Shown piece by piece: positions 35,141 through 42,304 of a stretch of DNA of 50,801 bases. A program made the position numbers and the translations under genes. Location of the stretch: the NCBI GenBank assembly GCA_020852555.1, contig JADZAQ010000093.1, positions 1 to 50,801 of the forward strand, read 5' to 3'. This DNA is from Burkholderiales bacterium (GTDB lineage Bacteria; Pseudomonadota; Gammaproteobacteria; Burkholderiales; Casimicrobiaceae). Numbering within the stretch: the first letter of the stretch is position 1; each line of letters opens with the position of its first letter. Under the pieces are notes generated by a model. That model made no database searches and was not told where the DNA came from. It saw nothing but the letters and a program-made list of their open reading frames with translations.

Positions 35141-35691
35141 GTCGGGCAGGCCTTGCCGTCGGTGGGCCAGACGAGGTTGGGATCGGGGTCGCACACCCGC
35201 ACGCCGCTTCCGCCGGCGCCGTTGGCGATCAGCACGCGCAGGCCGGTCGGTTTGGAGGCGGAGCTCATCGTCACGTCGACCCGGGTGATGGGCTCGGTCG
35301 GGACGTTGGCATTGGCCGGCTGGATCATCCCGAAGGCGTTGAAGGTGACCGTCGTGCTGTTCGTCGGGGTGGGATTGACCTCGGCGAGCTTGGCTCCTTC
35401 GGCGAATGCGCCTTCGCGGAGCTTGTCGGTCTTGCCGACGATGTTGACGTGCCACTCGTCGGTGCCGACCGTGAATTCGACGCTGGTATTGCGCATGATC
35501 GCCTCGGCCTGCGCGAAGCGGATCCCATCGGCCATGGCCGATGCGGCAGAGGTGATCTGCGCATCGGCGATCCACCGCGAATAGCCGGGGGCGGCGAGCA
35601 GGATCAGGATCACCGCGATGGCGAGCCCGACCATGAGCTCGATCAGTGTAAAGCCGCGCTGTGCGCCTGAGCGTGGGCCGCAGAGCGTCAC
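35137..35691 (-). CDS. fimU: Minor pseudopilin FimU/GspH family
   Basis: A 184-residue FimU (GspH/FimT) prepilin. The cleavage site is QRG before [20 protein letters not shown], with Glu5. The GspH signature [18 protein letters not shown] follows. It starts with GTG 35691, coupled to the pilE stop (GTGA). FimU is part of the minor pilin complex that initiates pilus assembly. It is distinct from the FimT-like gene at 37202. Confidence 0.88.
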   Translation of the reverse strand: MTLCGPRSGAQRGFTLIELMVGLAIAVILILLAAPGYSRWIADAQITSAASAMADGIRFAQAEAIMRNTSVEFTVGTDEWHVNIVGKTDKLREGAFAEGAKLAEVNPTPTNSTTVTFNAFGMIQPANANVPTEPITRVDVTMSSASKPTGLRVLIANGAGGSGVRVCDPDPNLVWPTDGKACPT

Positions 35692-36134
35692 TGGCAGCTC
35701 CCGTCCTTGCGCACCGCCCAGCACCCGGTCGCCGCCGTCCAGCCGGCCGGGCCCGTCGACGACTTCGCGCCCGTCTGGGTGACGTTGTACTTGAAGTCCG
35801 CCGACATGCCGGCGGCCGGGCGGCCGGTTGCGGTAGCCGTATAGGTCGTGGCCGAGCCCAGGACACAGGAAAGCTCGAAGGCATCGCCACCTCCTGGTGT
35901 CGGCGGGGCGATGCCACAGGCACCGCCGTTCGAGTACGTGCGATTGTCGAGGAAGTACTTCTCCATCTGGGCGCGGTAGTCGCCGAGCTTGGTCGTGGCG
36001 TCGATGATCTTGCTGCGCTGGATGTAGTCGAAGTAGGAGGGCAGCGCGATCGCGGCCAGGATGCCCACGATCGCAACCGTGATCATCACCTCGATCAGCG
36101 TGAAGCCGCGAAGGCGGCGGCGGGCGGTAGCCAT
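35688..36134 (-). CDS. pilE: Type IV pilin PilE
   Basis: A 148-residue type IV pilin of the PilE type. The short leader [10 protein letters not shown] precedes [27 protein letters not shown], the hallmark helix with Glu5. Then [28 protein letters not shown] matches beta-proteobacterial PilE, and a C-terminal Cys pair (CWAV, SCQ) forms the D-region. First gene of the minor pilin operon; AGGGAG lies 6-11 nt before ATG. A sigma-54-type promoter lies at 36186-36171. Confidence 0.93.
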   Translation of the reverse strand: MATARRRLRGFTLIEVMITVAIVGILAAIALPSYFDYIQRSKIIDATTKLGDYRAQMEKYFLDNRTYSNGGACGIAPPTPGGGDAFELSCVLGSATTYTATATGRPAAGMSADFKYNVTQTGAKSSTGPAGWTAATGCWAVRKDGSCQ

Positions 36135-36170
36135 GCGGGAACTCCCTTGGGTCGATGTGGATAGTAATTG

Positions 36171-36186
36171 AGCAAGGCGCGGGCCA
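36171..36186 (-). promoter_or_regulatory. Sigma-54 (-24/-12) promoter of the pilE operon
   Basis: On the minus strand TGGCCCGCGCCTTGCT matches TGGCACG-N4-TTGCT with one mismatch, with the GG and GC at the correct spacing. Transcription would start near 36161, about 27 nt before the pilE ATG. Sigma-54 with PilR is the known control of pilin genes in other proteobacteria. Confidence 0.7.
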
Positions 36187-36322
36187 CGTCAAGCGCTGAC
36201 CAGTGGCTGACCACGGGGAACGGACGGCAGGAACCCGCGGCGGCACTCGGCGGACGTCGGCCCGCCCGCCGGATGGCGGTCCGTCAGTCGTGGCGGCAGG
36301 GTACCGCAGGTGACGCCTGCCG

Positions 36323-36418
36323 TCGCTCACGGGCACGCGACGCCGGTCCGGGCGACTCGCACCCGGCCGCCGTTGGCGAGCACGACCTCGACCGCGGGGC
36401 GGCCGGTCCGGGAGATGG
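36323..36418 (-). repeat. Second copy of the fimT 3' end
   Basis: These 96 bp align without gaps to 37198-37293 with 85 identical bases (89%). On the minus strand they keep the fimT frame (GRPAVEVVLANGGRVRVART then GVACP and stop). There is no start and no pilin helix, so only the tail is duplicated. Copies bracket the HigBA pair at 36467-37140. The remaining bases of 36135-36466 hold the pilE leader and no other gene I can see. Confidence 0.85.
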
Positions 36419-36466
36419 ATCGGGTCCGTGACATCACGCATCCCGGCGCGAAGTGGCGAGCAACGG

Positions 36467-36805
36467 CTACTGCACTCCCAGTTCCACCCGCTTTCCGATT
36501 CTCGACAGCATCAGCACGAGAGCATCGATGGTGAATTTCTGGACTTTGTGATTCATCACATCGGACACGCGAGGGCGGGTGACTTGCAACACTCGGGCGG
36601 CGGCAGTCTGGGTGACGCTTTCTGTCTTGATCCAGCGTGCGATCTCGTCCATGAGTTGCCGCTTGATACGAATCGACTCGTCGATCTGCGCGTCCACTTC
36701 TCGCAGGAGATGCGCTGCCTCATCGCGCGGAAAGCCCAGATCCTCGAATATGTTGTCGTCCGCTTCGGTGCGATGCCGAGACTCGGTGTCGATCTTCCTG
36801 TTCAT
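36467..36805 (-). CDS. HigA-type XRE antitoxin (second module)
   Basis: A 112-residue XRE-family antitoxin. The helix-turn-helix reads VTQTAAARVLQVTRPRVSDV at residues about 66-85, followed by FTIDALVLMLSRIGKRVEL, typical of HigA-like antitoxins. The N-terminal 50 residues are charged and helical. Its ATG overlaps the toxin stop (ATGA). Order toxin-antitoxin is the HigBA order. It differs clearly from the HigA at 23571, so the two modules are not recent copies of each other. Confidence 0.9.
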   Translation of the reverse strand: MNRKIDTESRHRTEADDNIFEDLGFPRDEAAHLLREVDAQIDESIRIKRQLMDEIARWIKTESVTQTAAARVLQVTRPRVSDVMNHKVQKFTIDALVLMLSRIGKRVELGVQ

Positions 36806-37140
36806 TTTCGTGTACCTCTTTCCTTGATCACGGCACGGTAGCGGGTTGCGGCGATTTCAATGTCGATCTTGCTCGTCTTGCGACCCTGCTTCTGGAAGCA
36901 GTGCAACACATAGATCGCTTCTTCCAGCTTGGCCACGTACATGATCCGAAACCAGCCGTCGGCGCATGAAATGCGAAGCTCGCGCCCACCGGGTCCGAGT
37001 CGCTCAAACGGCTTCCAGTCGGTCGGCACGAGGCCGCGCTGAACGAGGCGAAGTTCACGACCTGCCTGTTTGCGCGCATGGTCCGGAAACGCCTTGAGGT
37101 CGTCGAGCGCCGTTCCCCGCCAGTCAATGGGTTTGTTCAC
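36802..37140 (-). CDS. RelE/HigB-type toxin (second module)
   Basis: A 112-residue Gp49/RelE-superfamily toxin. Visible are WRGTALDDLKAFPDHAR, GLVPTDWKPFERLGPGGREL, WFRIMYVAKLEEAIYVLHCF and FQKQGRKTS. This is the phage-derived HigB subgroup, ribosome-dependent mRNA interferases. ATG 37140 follows a run of seven or more C (GGGGGGG on plus) and a palindrome at 37154-37171. It sits 61 bp past the stop of fimT on the same strand. Intact by length. Confidence 0.9.
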   Translation of the reverse strand: MNKPIDWRGTALDDLKAFPDHARKQAGRELRLVQRGLVPTDWKPFERLGPGGRELRISCADGWFRIMYVAKLEEAIYVLHCFQKQGRKTSKIDIEIAATRYRAVIKERGTRK

Positions 37141-37153
37141 GGGGGGGCATCAT

Positions 37154-37171
37154 TGTATGAAATTTGATACA
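37154..37171 (-). promoter_or_regulatory. Palindrome and likely -10 of the second higBA
   Basis: TGTATGAAATTTGATACA (plus strand) has arms TGTAT/ATACA around AAATTT. On the minus strand TACAAT overlaps its end as a -10. It lies 13 bp before the toxin start, an apt autorepression site. Confidence 0.5.
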
Positions 37172-37201
37172 GCGTGGGTGCGACACGACGTTCTTTGTCG
37201 C

Positions 37202-37792
37202 TCACGGACAGGTGACGCCGGTCCGGGCCACCCGTACCCGGCCGCCGTTGGCGAGCACGACCTCGACCGCGGGTCGGCCGGATCGGCAGACGGTGAAGGT
37301 GCCCATCTGCAAGGCGCCGCTGGCCATCCGGGTGTGGCCGAATGCGGTGTAGGACACGTAATCGCGTACGGGGCGGTTGCCGCGGACGCTGATCCGAGGC
37401 TGGGACGCCGGTTCCACGCGGAGAAGCGGTTCGTCATCGCCGCGATCGCCGTCGCCGTCGGTGTCGGCAAAGGTGATCCAGCCGCGCTCCCAGCGCCCGT
37501 CGTCGGCGCAGCGGGTGCCGTCGGCCGACGGGCAGACATCGACGCGCACGCCGCGCTTGAGCGCCTCGCCACGGGCGAAGGCCAGCGCGTTGGTGAGCGC
37601 GGTCACCCGGTCGCGCAGTTCGAGGTCGGCGATCACCGTGTGGTAGCCGGGCAGGGCGAGCGTGAGGAGGATGCCGCCGATGGTCAGCGCGACGATGAGC
37701 TCGAGGAAGGTGAAGCCGCTGGGCGCGCAACGTGCGGCGGATACCCTTCGCGGGCGGTGGCCGGGTGACCGAAGGGCGGGGTCGAGGCGCAT
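37202..37792 (-). CDS. fimT: GspH/FimT-type pseudopilin
   Basis: A 196-residue prepilin of the GspH/FimT family. The leader ends in APSG before FTFLELIVALTIGGILLTLA, with Glu5, then the family segment TNALAFARGEALKRGVRVDVC and a C-terminal domain ending in RVARTGVTCP. ATG 37792 gives a 26-residue leader, long but plausible. It stands apart from the pilE operon, separated from it by a TA module. Its last 85-92 bp are duplicated at 36323-36418. FimT-like proteins support pilus assembly or bind DNA during transformation. Confidence 0.9.
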   Translation of the reverse strand: MRLDPALRSPGHRPRRVSAARCAPSGFTFLELIVALTIGGILLTLALPGYHTVIADLELRDRVTALTNALAFARGEALKRGVRVDVCPSADGTRCADDGRWERGWITFADTDGDGDRGDDEPLLRVEPASQPRISVRGNRPVRDYVSYTAFGHTRMASGALQMGTFTVCRSGRPAVEVVLANGGRVRVARTGVTCP

Positions 37793-37903
37793 GCCCCGAC
37801 GCTAGGCCGCTGCCGGTACCTCCTGCCATTGATCGGACGGATGAGGCGGCGCGGTCACGGCGTCGCCGTTGCGACGGGTGGGCTGCCGCGGTAATCTGCG
37901 ACG

Positions 37904-38239
37904 ATGCAACATCCAGTTTCCGTTTCACCGGACATCCTGGGCGGCACCCCCGTCTTCTCCGGGACGCGCGTCCCGGTACAGACCTTGCTCGACTATCTTC
38001 AGGGGGGAGAAACGATCGAGGATTTTCTCGACGGCTTTCCCAGCGTCACTCGAGAGCAGGTCTTGTCCTTCCTCGACCTTGCGAAGGATCGTTGTGTCGA
38101 AGCGATCGAACAGGGGCGCGAATGCGAGGCCGTGCCGACCGGGAAGCGCATCGGTGTCGCCAAGGGCAAGTTCGAGGTGCCGGACGACATCGATCTCGAG
38201 AATGACGAGGTTGCGCGTCTCTTCATGGAGCAATCTTGA
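37904..38239 (+). CDS. Chimeric antitoxin: DUF433 domain with Phd-like C-terminus
   Basis: A 111-residue antitoxin. Residues 1-about 68 are DUF433 (VSPDILGGTPVFSGTRVPVQ, EDFLDGFPSVTREQVL), a helical DNA-binding domain normally paired with DUF5615 toxins. Residues about 80-111 (RIGVAKGKFEVPDDIDLEN then DEVARLFM) look like the toxin-binding tail of Phd/YefM-type antitoxins, which pair with PIN or Doc toxins. The following gene is a PIN toxin fragment, not DUF5615, in line with the tail. Its stop overlaps the toxin's TTG start. The fusion is inferred from motif recognition. Confidence 0.75.
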   Translation: MQHPVSVSPDILGGTPVFSGTRVPVQTLLDYLQGGETIEDFLDGFPSVTREQVLSFLDLAKDRCVEAIEQGRECEAVPTGKRIGVAKGKFEVPDDIDLENDEVARLFMEQS

Positions 38240-38356
38240 ATTTGCTCCTCGACACGCATGTCGCACTCTGGGCCATCACCGGCAGCTCCAGGTTGCAAGC
38301 AAATGCACTCGATCTGATCGAAGCACCTCGAAACACCGTTGGATCAGCGCCTCAAG
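38236..38356 (+). pseudogene. Truncated PIN-domain toxin (VapC-like)
   Basis: From TTG 38236 the frame reads LNLLLDTHVALWAITGSSRL then QANALDLIEAPRNTV, the N-terminus of PIN toxins that pair with Phd-like antitoxins. The next expected residues, W-I-S-A-S-S, are present one frame over (TGGATCAGCGCCTCAAG minus one T), so a 1-base deletion has occurred, and homology ends at about 38356, exactly where the convergent hicB gene ends. The remaining active-site residues are missing, so the toxin is dead and the antitoxin orphaned. Confidence 0.75.
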
Positions 38357-38768
38357 CGACCCGCACTTCGAGGTGCCGGCCGAGCGCGCGCGCCGCGGCT
38401 TCGATCTGATCGAGGCGCGAGGCATGGTGCAGATCGAACAATCGGTCGACCTGCGGCATGTGCCATCCGAGGCGCCTTGCCAGTTCAGTCTTCTTGATGC
38501 CTTGCTCGGTCATCGCCTGGTACACCCCCAGCTTGGCGCTTTCCAGCGCCGACGGCCGGACCGTGCGCTGACCGCGTTTGGGTTTGCTGGGCACGGGTAA
38601 CGGCTTGCGTGCGTTCACATAGAACGATAGCGCTGTTTCCAGCGCGTCGACGGCCTGAAGTAGTGCGTCGTCTTCATCGGCGCCGAAGGTCAACGCTTCG
38701 GGGACGTCGGGGAAGATCACCAGGACGGTTTCGCCGTCAGGCTTCAGGATTACGGGATAGTCGAACAT
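38352..38768 (-). CDS. hicB: HicB-type antitoxin
   Basis: A 138-residue HicB antitoxin. The N-terminal degraded RNase H-like fold reads YPVILKPDGETVLVIFPDVPEALTFGADEDDAL, split here as FPDVPEALTFG; a central ALETALSFYVNARKPLPVPSK follows. The C-terminal XRE-type helix-turn-helix is KKTELARRLGWHMPQVDRL. It neutralises HicA and represses the operon. It is 10 bp downstream of hicA. Its stop codon sits at the breakpoint of the truncated PIN gene. Confidence 0.9.
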   Translation of the reverse strand: MFDYPVILKPDGETVLVIFPDVPEALTFGADEDDALLQAVDALETALSFYVNARKPLPVPSKPKRGQRTVRPSALESAKLGVYQAMTEQGIKKTELARRLGWHMPQVDRLFDLHHASRLDQIEAAARALGRHLEVRVA

Positions 38769-38778
38769 TGCCGCGGCC

Positions 38779-38958
38779 TCACTTCAATTCGAGTTGACGC
38801 TTGATGGCGGCTACGAGACCCTTGCCCAGGTCGGCGGTGCCGTGCATGGGGAGCGTGGACTGCTTGCCGTTCAGAAACACTTTCAGATGCGAACCCTTCC
38901 CCGGCTCGAAGGTGGCGCCCTGTTGCTCCAGCCACTTCTTCATCTGCTTGGAGTTCAC
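38779..38958 (-). CDS. hicA: HicA-type mRNA interferase toxin
   Basis: A 59-residue HicA toxin with a double-stranded-RNA-binding-like fold. The catalytic His is in GKGSHLKVFLNGK; N-terminal NSKQMKKWLEQQGATFEPG and C-terminal GTADLGKGLVAAIKRQL fit the family. I start it at GTG 38958, which gives the usual length of about 60 residues; an in-frame ATG further inside would remove the first helix, and the longer frame upstream is antisense to gcdH. The downstream hicB completes the pair. Confidence 0.88.
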   Translation of the reverse strand: MNSKQMKKWLEQQGATFEPGKGSHLKVFLNGKQSTLPMHGTADLGKGLVAAIKRQLELK

Positions 38959-39011
38959 GTCGTAAGCATAAACATTTCTGTTATGTCCGTCGACGGGTGA
39001 CCGGGTCCGGG

Positions 39012-39026
39012 TGACCCGATGGGTCA
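39012..39026. promoter_or_regulatory. Small palindrome between hicA and gcdH
   Basis: TGACCC-GAT-GGGTCA, perfect 6-bp arms, lies in the 143-bp divergent spacer between hicA and the acyl-CoA dehydrogenase gene. It could be an operator for either; no assigned factor. Confidence 0.3.
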
Positions 39027-39101
39027 ATACACGGCTGCCGGCAACGCGGCTCTCGCGTTGATTGGCATAATGCCCCGACCTCGCGCCTGCCGGAGACCCC
39101 G

Positions 39102-40295
39102 ATGACTGCCCCACGCACCGACGCCCGCCCCGTCTTCCACTGGGACGATCCGCTTCTCCTCGACCGGCAGCTGACCGACGAGGAACGCATGGTGCGCGAC
39201 ACTGCGCACGCCTATGCACAGGAGAAATTGCTTCCGCGAGTGCGCGAGGCCTTCCGGCACGAGACCAGCGACCCGGCGATCTTTCGCGAGATGGGCGAAC
39301 TGGGCCTGCTCGGCGCCACGCTGCCGGCCGAGTACGGCGGGGCGGGGCTCAATTACGTCTGCTACGGACTCATCGCCCGCGAGGTCGAGCGGGTGGATTC
39401 CGGCTATCGCTCGATGATGAGCGTGCAGAGCTCGCTCGTGATCTATCCGATCTTCGAGTACGGCAGCGAGGCGCAGCGCAAGAAGTTCTTGCCGAAGCTC
39501 GCGACCGGCGAGTGGATCGGCTGCTTCGGGCTCACGGAGCCCAACCATGGCTCCGATCCGGGGTCGATGGAAACGCGCGCGCGCAGCGCGCCGGGCGGCT
39601 TCAAGCTCTCCGGCGCCAAGATGTGGATCAGCAATTCGCCGCTGGCCGACGTGTTCGTGGTCTGGGCGAAGGATGATCAGGGCATCATCCGCGGCTTCAT
39701 CCTCGAAAAAGGGATGAAGGGCCTGAGCGCGCCGAAGATCGAGGGCAAGTTCTCGCTGCGCGCGTCGATCACCGGCGAGATCGTGATGGACGACGTGTTC
39801 GTGCCGGAAGAGAACCTGCTGCCCAACGTGCAGGGGTTGAAGGGGCCGTTCGGCTGCCTGAACAGCGCGCGCTACGGGATCGCCTGGGGCGCGCTCGGCG
39901 CGGCGGAATTCTGCTGGCACGCCGCGCGCCAGTACACGCTCGACCGGAAGCAGTTCGGCCGGCCGCTCGCCGCGAACCAGCTGATCCAGAAGAAGTTGGC
40001 CGACATGCAGACCGAGATCACGCTGGGCTTGCAGGGCTGCCTGCGGCTCGGGCGGATGAAGGACGAGGGGAGCGCGTCGCCCGAGATCACCTCGATCATG
40101 AAGCGCAACTCCTGCGGCAAGGCGCTGGAGATCGCGCGCGCGGCCCGCGACATGCACGGCGGCAACGGCATCGTCGACGAGTTCCACGTGATCCGCCACG
40201 TGCTGAACCTCGAGACCGTCAACACCTACGAAGGCACGCACGACATCCATGCGTTGATCCTGGGGCGCGCGCAGACGGGGATCGCGGCGTTTTGA
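39102..40295 (+). CDS. gcdH: Glutaryl-CoA dehydrogenase
   Basis: A 397-residue acyl-CoA dehydrogenase of the glutaryl-CoA type, which oxidises and decarboxylates glutaryl-CoA to crotonyl-CoA in lysine, tryptophan and aromatic catabolism. Features: [55 protein letters not shown], and the catalytic Glu in [16 protein letters not shown]. These match GcdH rather than short-chain acyl-CoA dehydrogenases. ATG 39102 begins with the family's [13 protein letters not shown] region soon after. Neighbours are TA genes upstream and small-acid metabolism genes downstream. Confidence 0.92.
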   Translation: MTAPRTDARPVFHWDDPLLLDRQLTDEERMVRDTAHAYAQEKLLPRVREAFRHETSDPAIFREMGELGLLGATLPAEYGGAGLNYVCYGLIAREVERVDSGYRSMMSVQSSLVIYPIFEYGSEAQRKKFLPKLATGEWIGCFGLTEPNHGSDPGSMETRARSAPGGFKLSGAKMWISNSPLADVFVVWAKDDQGIIRGFILEKGMKGLSAPKIEGKFSLRASITGEIVMDDVFVPEENLLPNVQGLKGPFGCLNSARYGIAWGALGAAEFCWHAARQYTLDRKQFGRPLAANQLIQKKLADMQTEITLGLQGCLRLGRMKDEGSASPEITSIMKRNSCGKALEIARAARDMHGGNGIVDEFHVIRHVLNLETVNTYEGTHDIHALILGRAQTGIAAF

Positions 40296-40350
40296 GGCTG
40301 CCCCGCAGGTTGACCGCCGGGCATTAGCTTGTCACGATGACGCGGTGATC

Positions 40351-40578
40351 ATGTTGACAAGCGCCAGGACTCTGGTCGTGTGCATACGAAACGCTGGCTA
40401 CCCTGCGTCGTTGGAGTTGCGCAAGCTGTACGTCGCGGTGCCCGACCCTGAGGCGCACAAGCACAAACAAATTCGCGTCATCGACGAATCAGGGGACGAC
40501 TATCTCTATCCGCAGAACTTCTTCGTTGTCGTGGACCTTCCGCCAACGACGCGACGGCGTGTTCTGGAAGCGGCTTGA
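40351..40578 (+). CDS. Small conserved protein of unknown function
   Basis: A 75-residue protein (MLTSARTLVVCIRNAGYPASL, split at LTSARTLVVCIRNAGYPA, then LRKLYVAVPDPEAHKH and VIDESGDDYLYPQNFFV). The strand pattern and the ESGDDYLYP motif suggest a compact beta-rich fold; I recall similar short proteins in bacterial genomes but no function. ATG 40351 is taken; GTG 40345 is in frame two codons earlier. It lies alone between gcdH and the FAH gene. Codon use is like its neighbours, and the protein ends cleanly before the next gene. Confidence 0.65.
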   Translation: MLTSARTLVVCIRNAGYPASLELRKLYVAVPDPEAHKHKQIRVIDESGDDYLYPQNFFVVVDLPPTTRRRVLEAA

Positions 40579-40640
40579 CCCGGCGCGTTGCCACGCGAGC
40601 CCGACCACCTTGCCGTGAATCCACAAGGACTCATCACCTC

Positions 40641-41351
40641 ATGCCCGCCACGACCTACGCCATTCCACTGTGGGATCCGCCGAGCGTTCCCATCGCCGGA
40701 TCGAACGAGCGCTTTCCGGTGCGCCACATCTTCTGCGTCGGCCGCAACTACGCCGATCATGCCAAGGAGATGGGCGGCGATGCAGCCAAGGAGCCGCCGT
40801 TCTTCTTCACCAAGGCGGCCGATGCCATCGTACCGGTGGTGCCGCCCAACGTCGGGCGCATCCGCTATCCCAAGGCGACGGCGAACCTGCACCACGAGCT
40901 GGAACTCGTCGTTGCCATCGGGCGCAGCGCAGCCGACCTCACGCCGGAGCGCGCCGGCGAATGCATCTTCGGCTACGCGGTCGGCCTCGATCTCACGCGC
41001 CGCGACCTGCAAAACGACATGCGCGAGAAGAAGCGGCCGTGGGACATCGGCAAGTCGTTCGCGCAGGCGGCGCCGATCGCGCCGATCCATCGGGTGAGCG
41101 AGACGGGAATCCTCGCCAAGGGCGCGATCACGCTCGAGGTGAACGGGGTATCGCGGCAGCGCGGCGATCTCGCCGACATGATCTGGGACGTCGCGCACAC
41201 GCTCGCATTTCTGACCAAGTACTACGAGCTCCTCCCGGGCGATCTCGTGTTCACGGGAACGCCGGCGGGCGTCGCGGCGGTGGCCCCCGGCGATCGCCTC
41301 GAAGGACGCATCGAGGGTCTGACGCCGCTGGTGCTCGACATCGTCGCGTGA
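40641..41351 (+). CDS. Fumarylacetoacetate hydrolase-family protein
   Basis: A 236-residue FAH-family enzyme. The family includes fumarylpyruvate hydrolases, oxaloacetate decarboxylases and acylpyruvases. Signature: IFCVGRNYADHAKEMG, ELELVVAIGR, GYAVGLDLTRRDLQ, KSFAQAAPIAP and the C-terminal LLPGDLVFTGTPAGVAAV. The Glu/Glu/Asp metal site is present (HHELELV, DLT). ATG 40641 begins the conserved region; the frame upstream is not conserved. The stop precedes the next gene closely, and both may act on aromatic-amino-acid breakdown products. Confidence 0.9.
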   Translation: MPATTYAIPLWDPPSVPIAGSNERFPVRHIFCVGRNYADHAKEMGGDAAKEPPFFFTKAADAIVPVVPPNVGRIRYPKATANLHHELELVVAIGRSAADLTPERAGECIFGYAVGLDLTRRDLQNDMREKKRPWDIGKSFAQAAPIAPIHRVSETGILAKGAITLEVNGVSRQRGDLADMIWDVAHTLAFLTKYYELLPGDLVFTGTPAGVAAVAPGDRLEGRIEGLTPLVLDIVA

Positions 41352-41445
41352 TGAGCGCCAACAAGTACGGCAAGCCGCGATGCGGATGCGCCCCGGGGCG
41401 GGCCGGCGCGAAGCGATGGCGAACGTGCCCGCGAGGCCGCCGCCC

Positions 41446-42285
41446 ATGACCCTCACGCCGGAGGAGATCGAGCGCGGCTACGACAACCGCGCCGCGGTGC
41501 CGGAGCACGCGCGCTTCCTCGCCGAGTGCGCGCAGCGCTCGAAGGAGGCGCGCGACAGGTTCCGGCCGGCGCTCGACCTGCGTTACGGACCCAATGCCGG
41601 CGAGGTCCTCGACCTCTTCGTGCCGGCAGGCCCGACGCGCGGCACGCTGGTGTTCATCCACGGGGGCTACTGGCGGACGCTGTCCAAAGCCGAGTACTCC
41701 TACGTTGCGGGGCCGATGCTCGCGCAGGGCATCGCCTGCGCGGTGATCGATTACGACCTCGCGCCGAAGGTCTCGGTGGGGATCATCGTGGAGGAATGTC
41801 GACGGGCGCTCTTGTGGGTCGCTCGTGAGGGGCGCAAGCACGGCGCGAACCCGGACGATGTCGTCGTGGCGGGTCACTCGGCCGGGGGGCACCTGGCGGC
41901 GATGATGGCGGCGACCGACTGGTCGTCGGCGGGGCTTGCCCGTTCTCCCCTCGTCGGCGCGTTGTCACTCTCCGGGGTGCATGACCTGACACCGCTCGTG
42001 GGCTTCTCGTACAACGTCGACATCCGGCTCGACCTCGCCCAGGCGACGGCGCTGTCGCCGGCGTTCCTGCCGCCGCGGGCGAATGTGCCGCTCTGCATCG
42101 CCTGCGGCGCGGCGGAGACGAGCGAGTTCCGGCGCCAGTCGCAGCTCATGTGGGACGCCTGGCCGCAGCATCGCCGTCCGGTCGAGGGACCGCTCTTCAT
42201 CGCCGATAGGCACCACTTCGACGTGGTGCTGGAGCACGCCGATCCGGAAAGCGCGCTGAGCCGCGCAACGCTCGCGCTCTTTTGA
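41446..42285 (+). CDS. Alpha/beta hydrolase, kynurenine formamidase-like
   Basis: A 279-residue alpha/beta hydrolase of the arylformamidase/carboxylesterase type. It shows HGGYWRTLSK (oxyanion hole HGGxW), the nucleophile elbow GHSAGGHLAA, and a C-terminal acid and His in the segment ending HHFDVVLEH. YDNRAAVPEH near the start is typical of N-formylkynurenine hydrolase-like proteins, which would fit gcdH in tryptophan catabolism, but no other kyn gene is present. The start is uncertain: ATG 41446 (used), 41416 and 41380 are in frame. Family firm, substrate not. Confidence 0.8.
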   Translation: MTLTPEEIERGYDNRAAVPEHARFLAECAQRSKEARDRFRPALDLRYGPNAGEVLDLFVPAGPTRGTLVFIHGGYWRTLSKAEYSYVAGPMLAQGIACAVIDYDLAPKVSVGIIVEECRRALLWVAREGRKHGANPDDVVVAGHSAGGHLAAMMAATDWSSAGLARSPLVGALSLSGVHDLTPLVGFSYNVDIRLDLAQATALSPAFLPPRANVPLCIACGAAETSEFRRQSQLMWDAWPQHRRPVEGPLFIADRHHFDVVLEHADPESALSRATLALF

Positions 42286-42304
42286 GCGAGGCAGCGGCTG
42301 CGGA

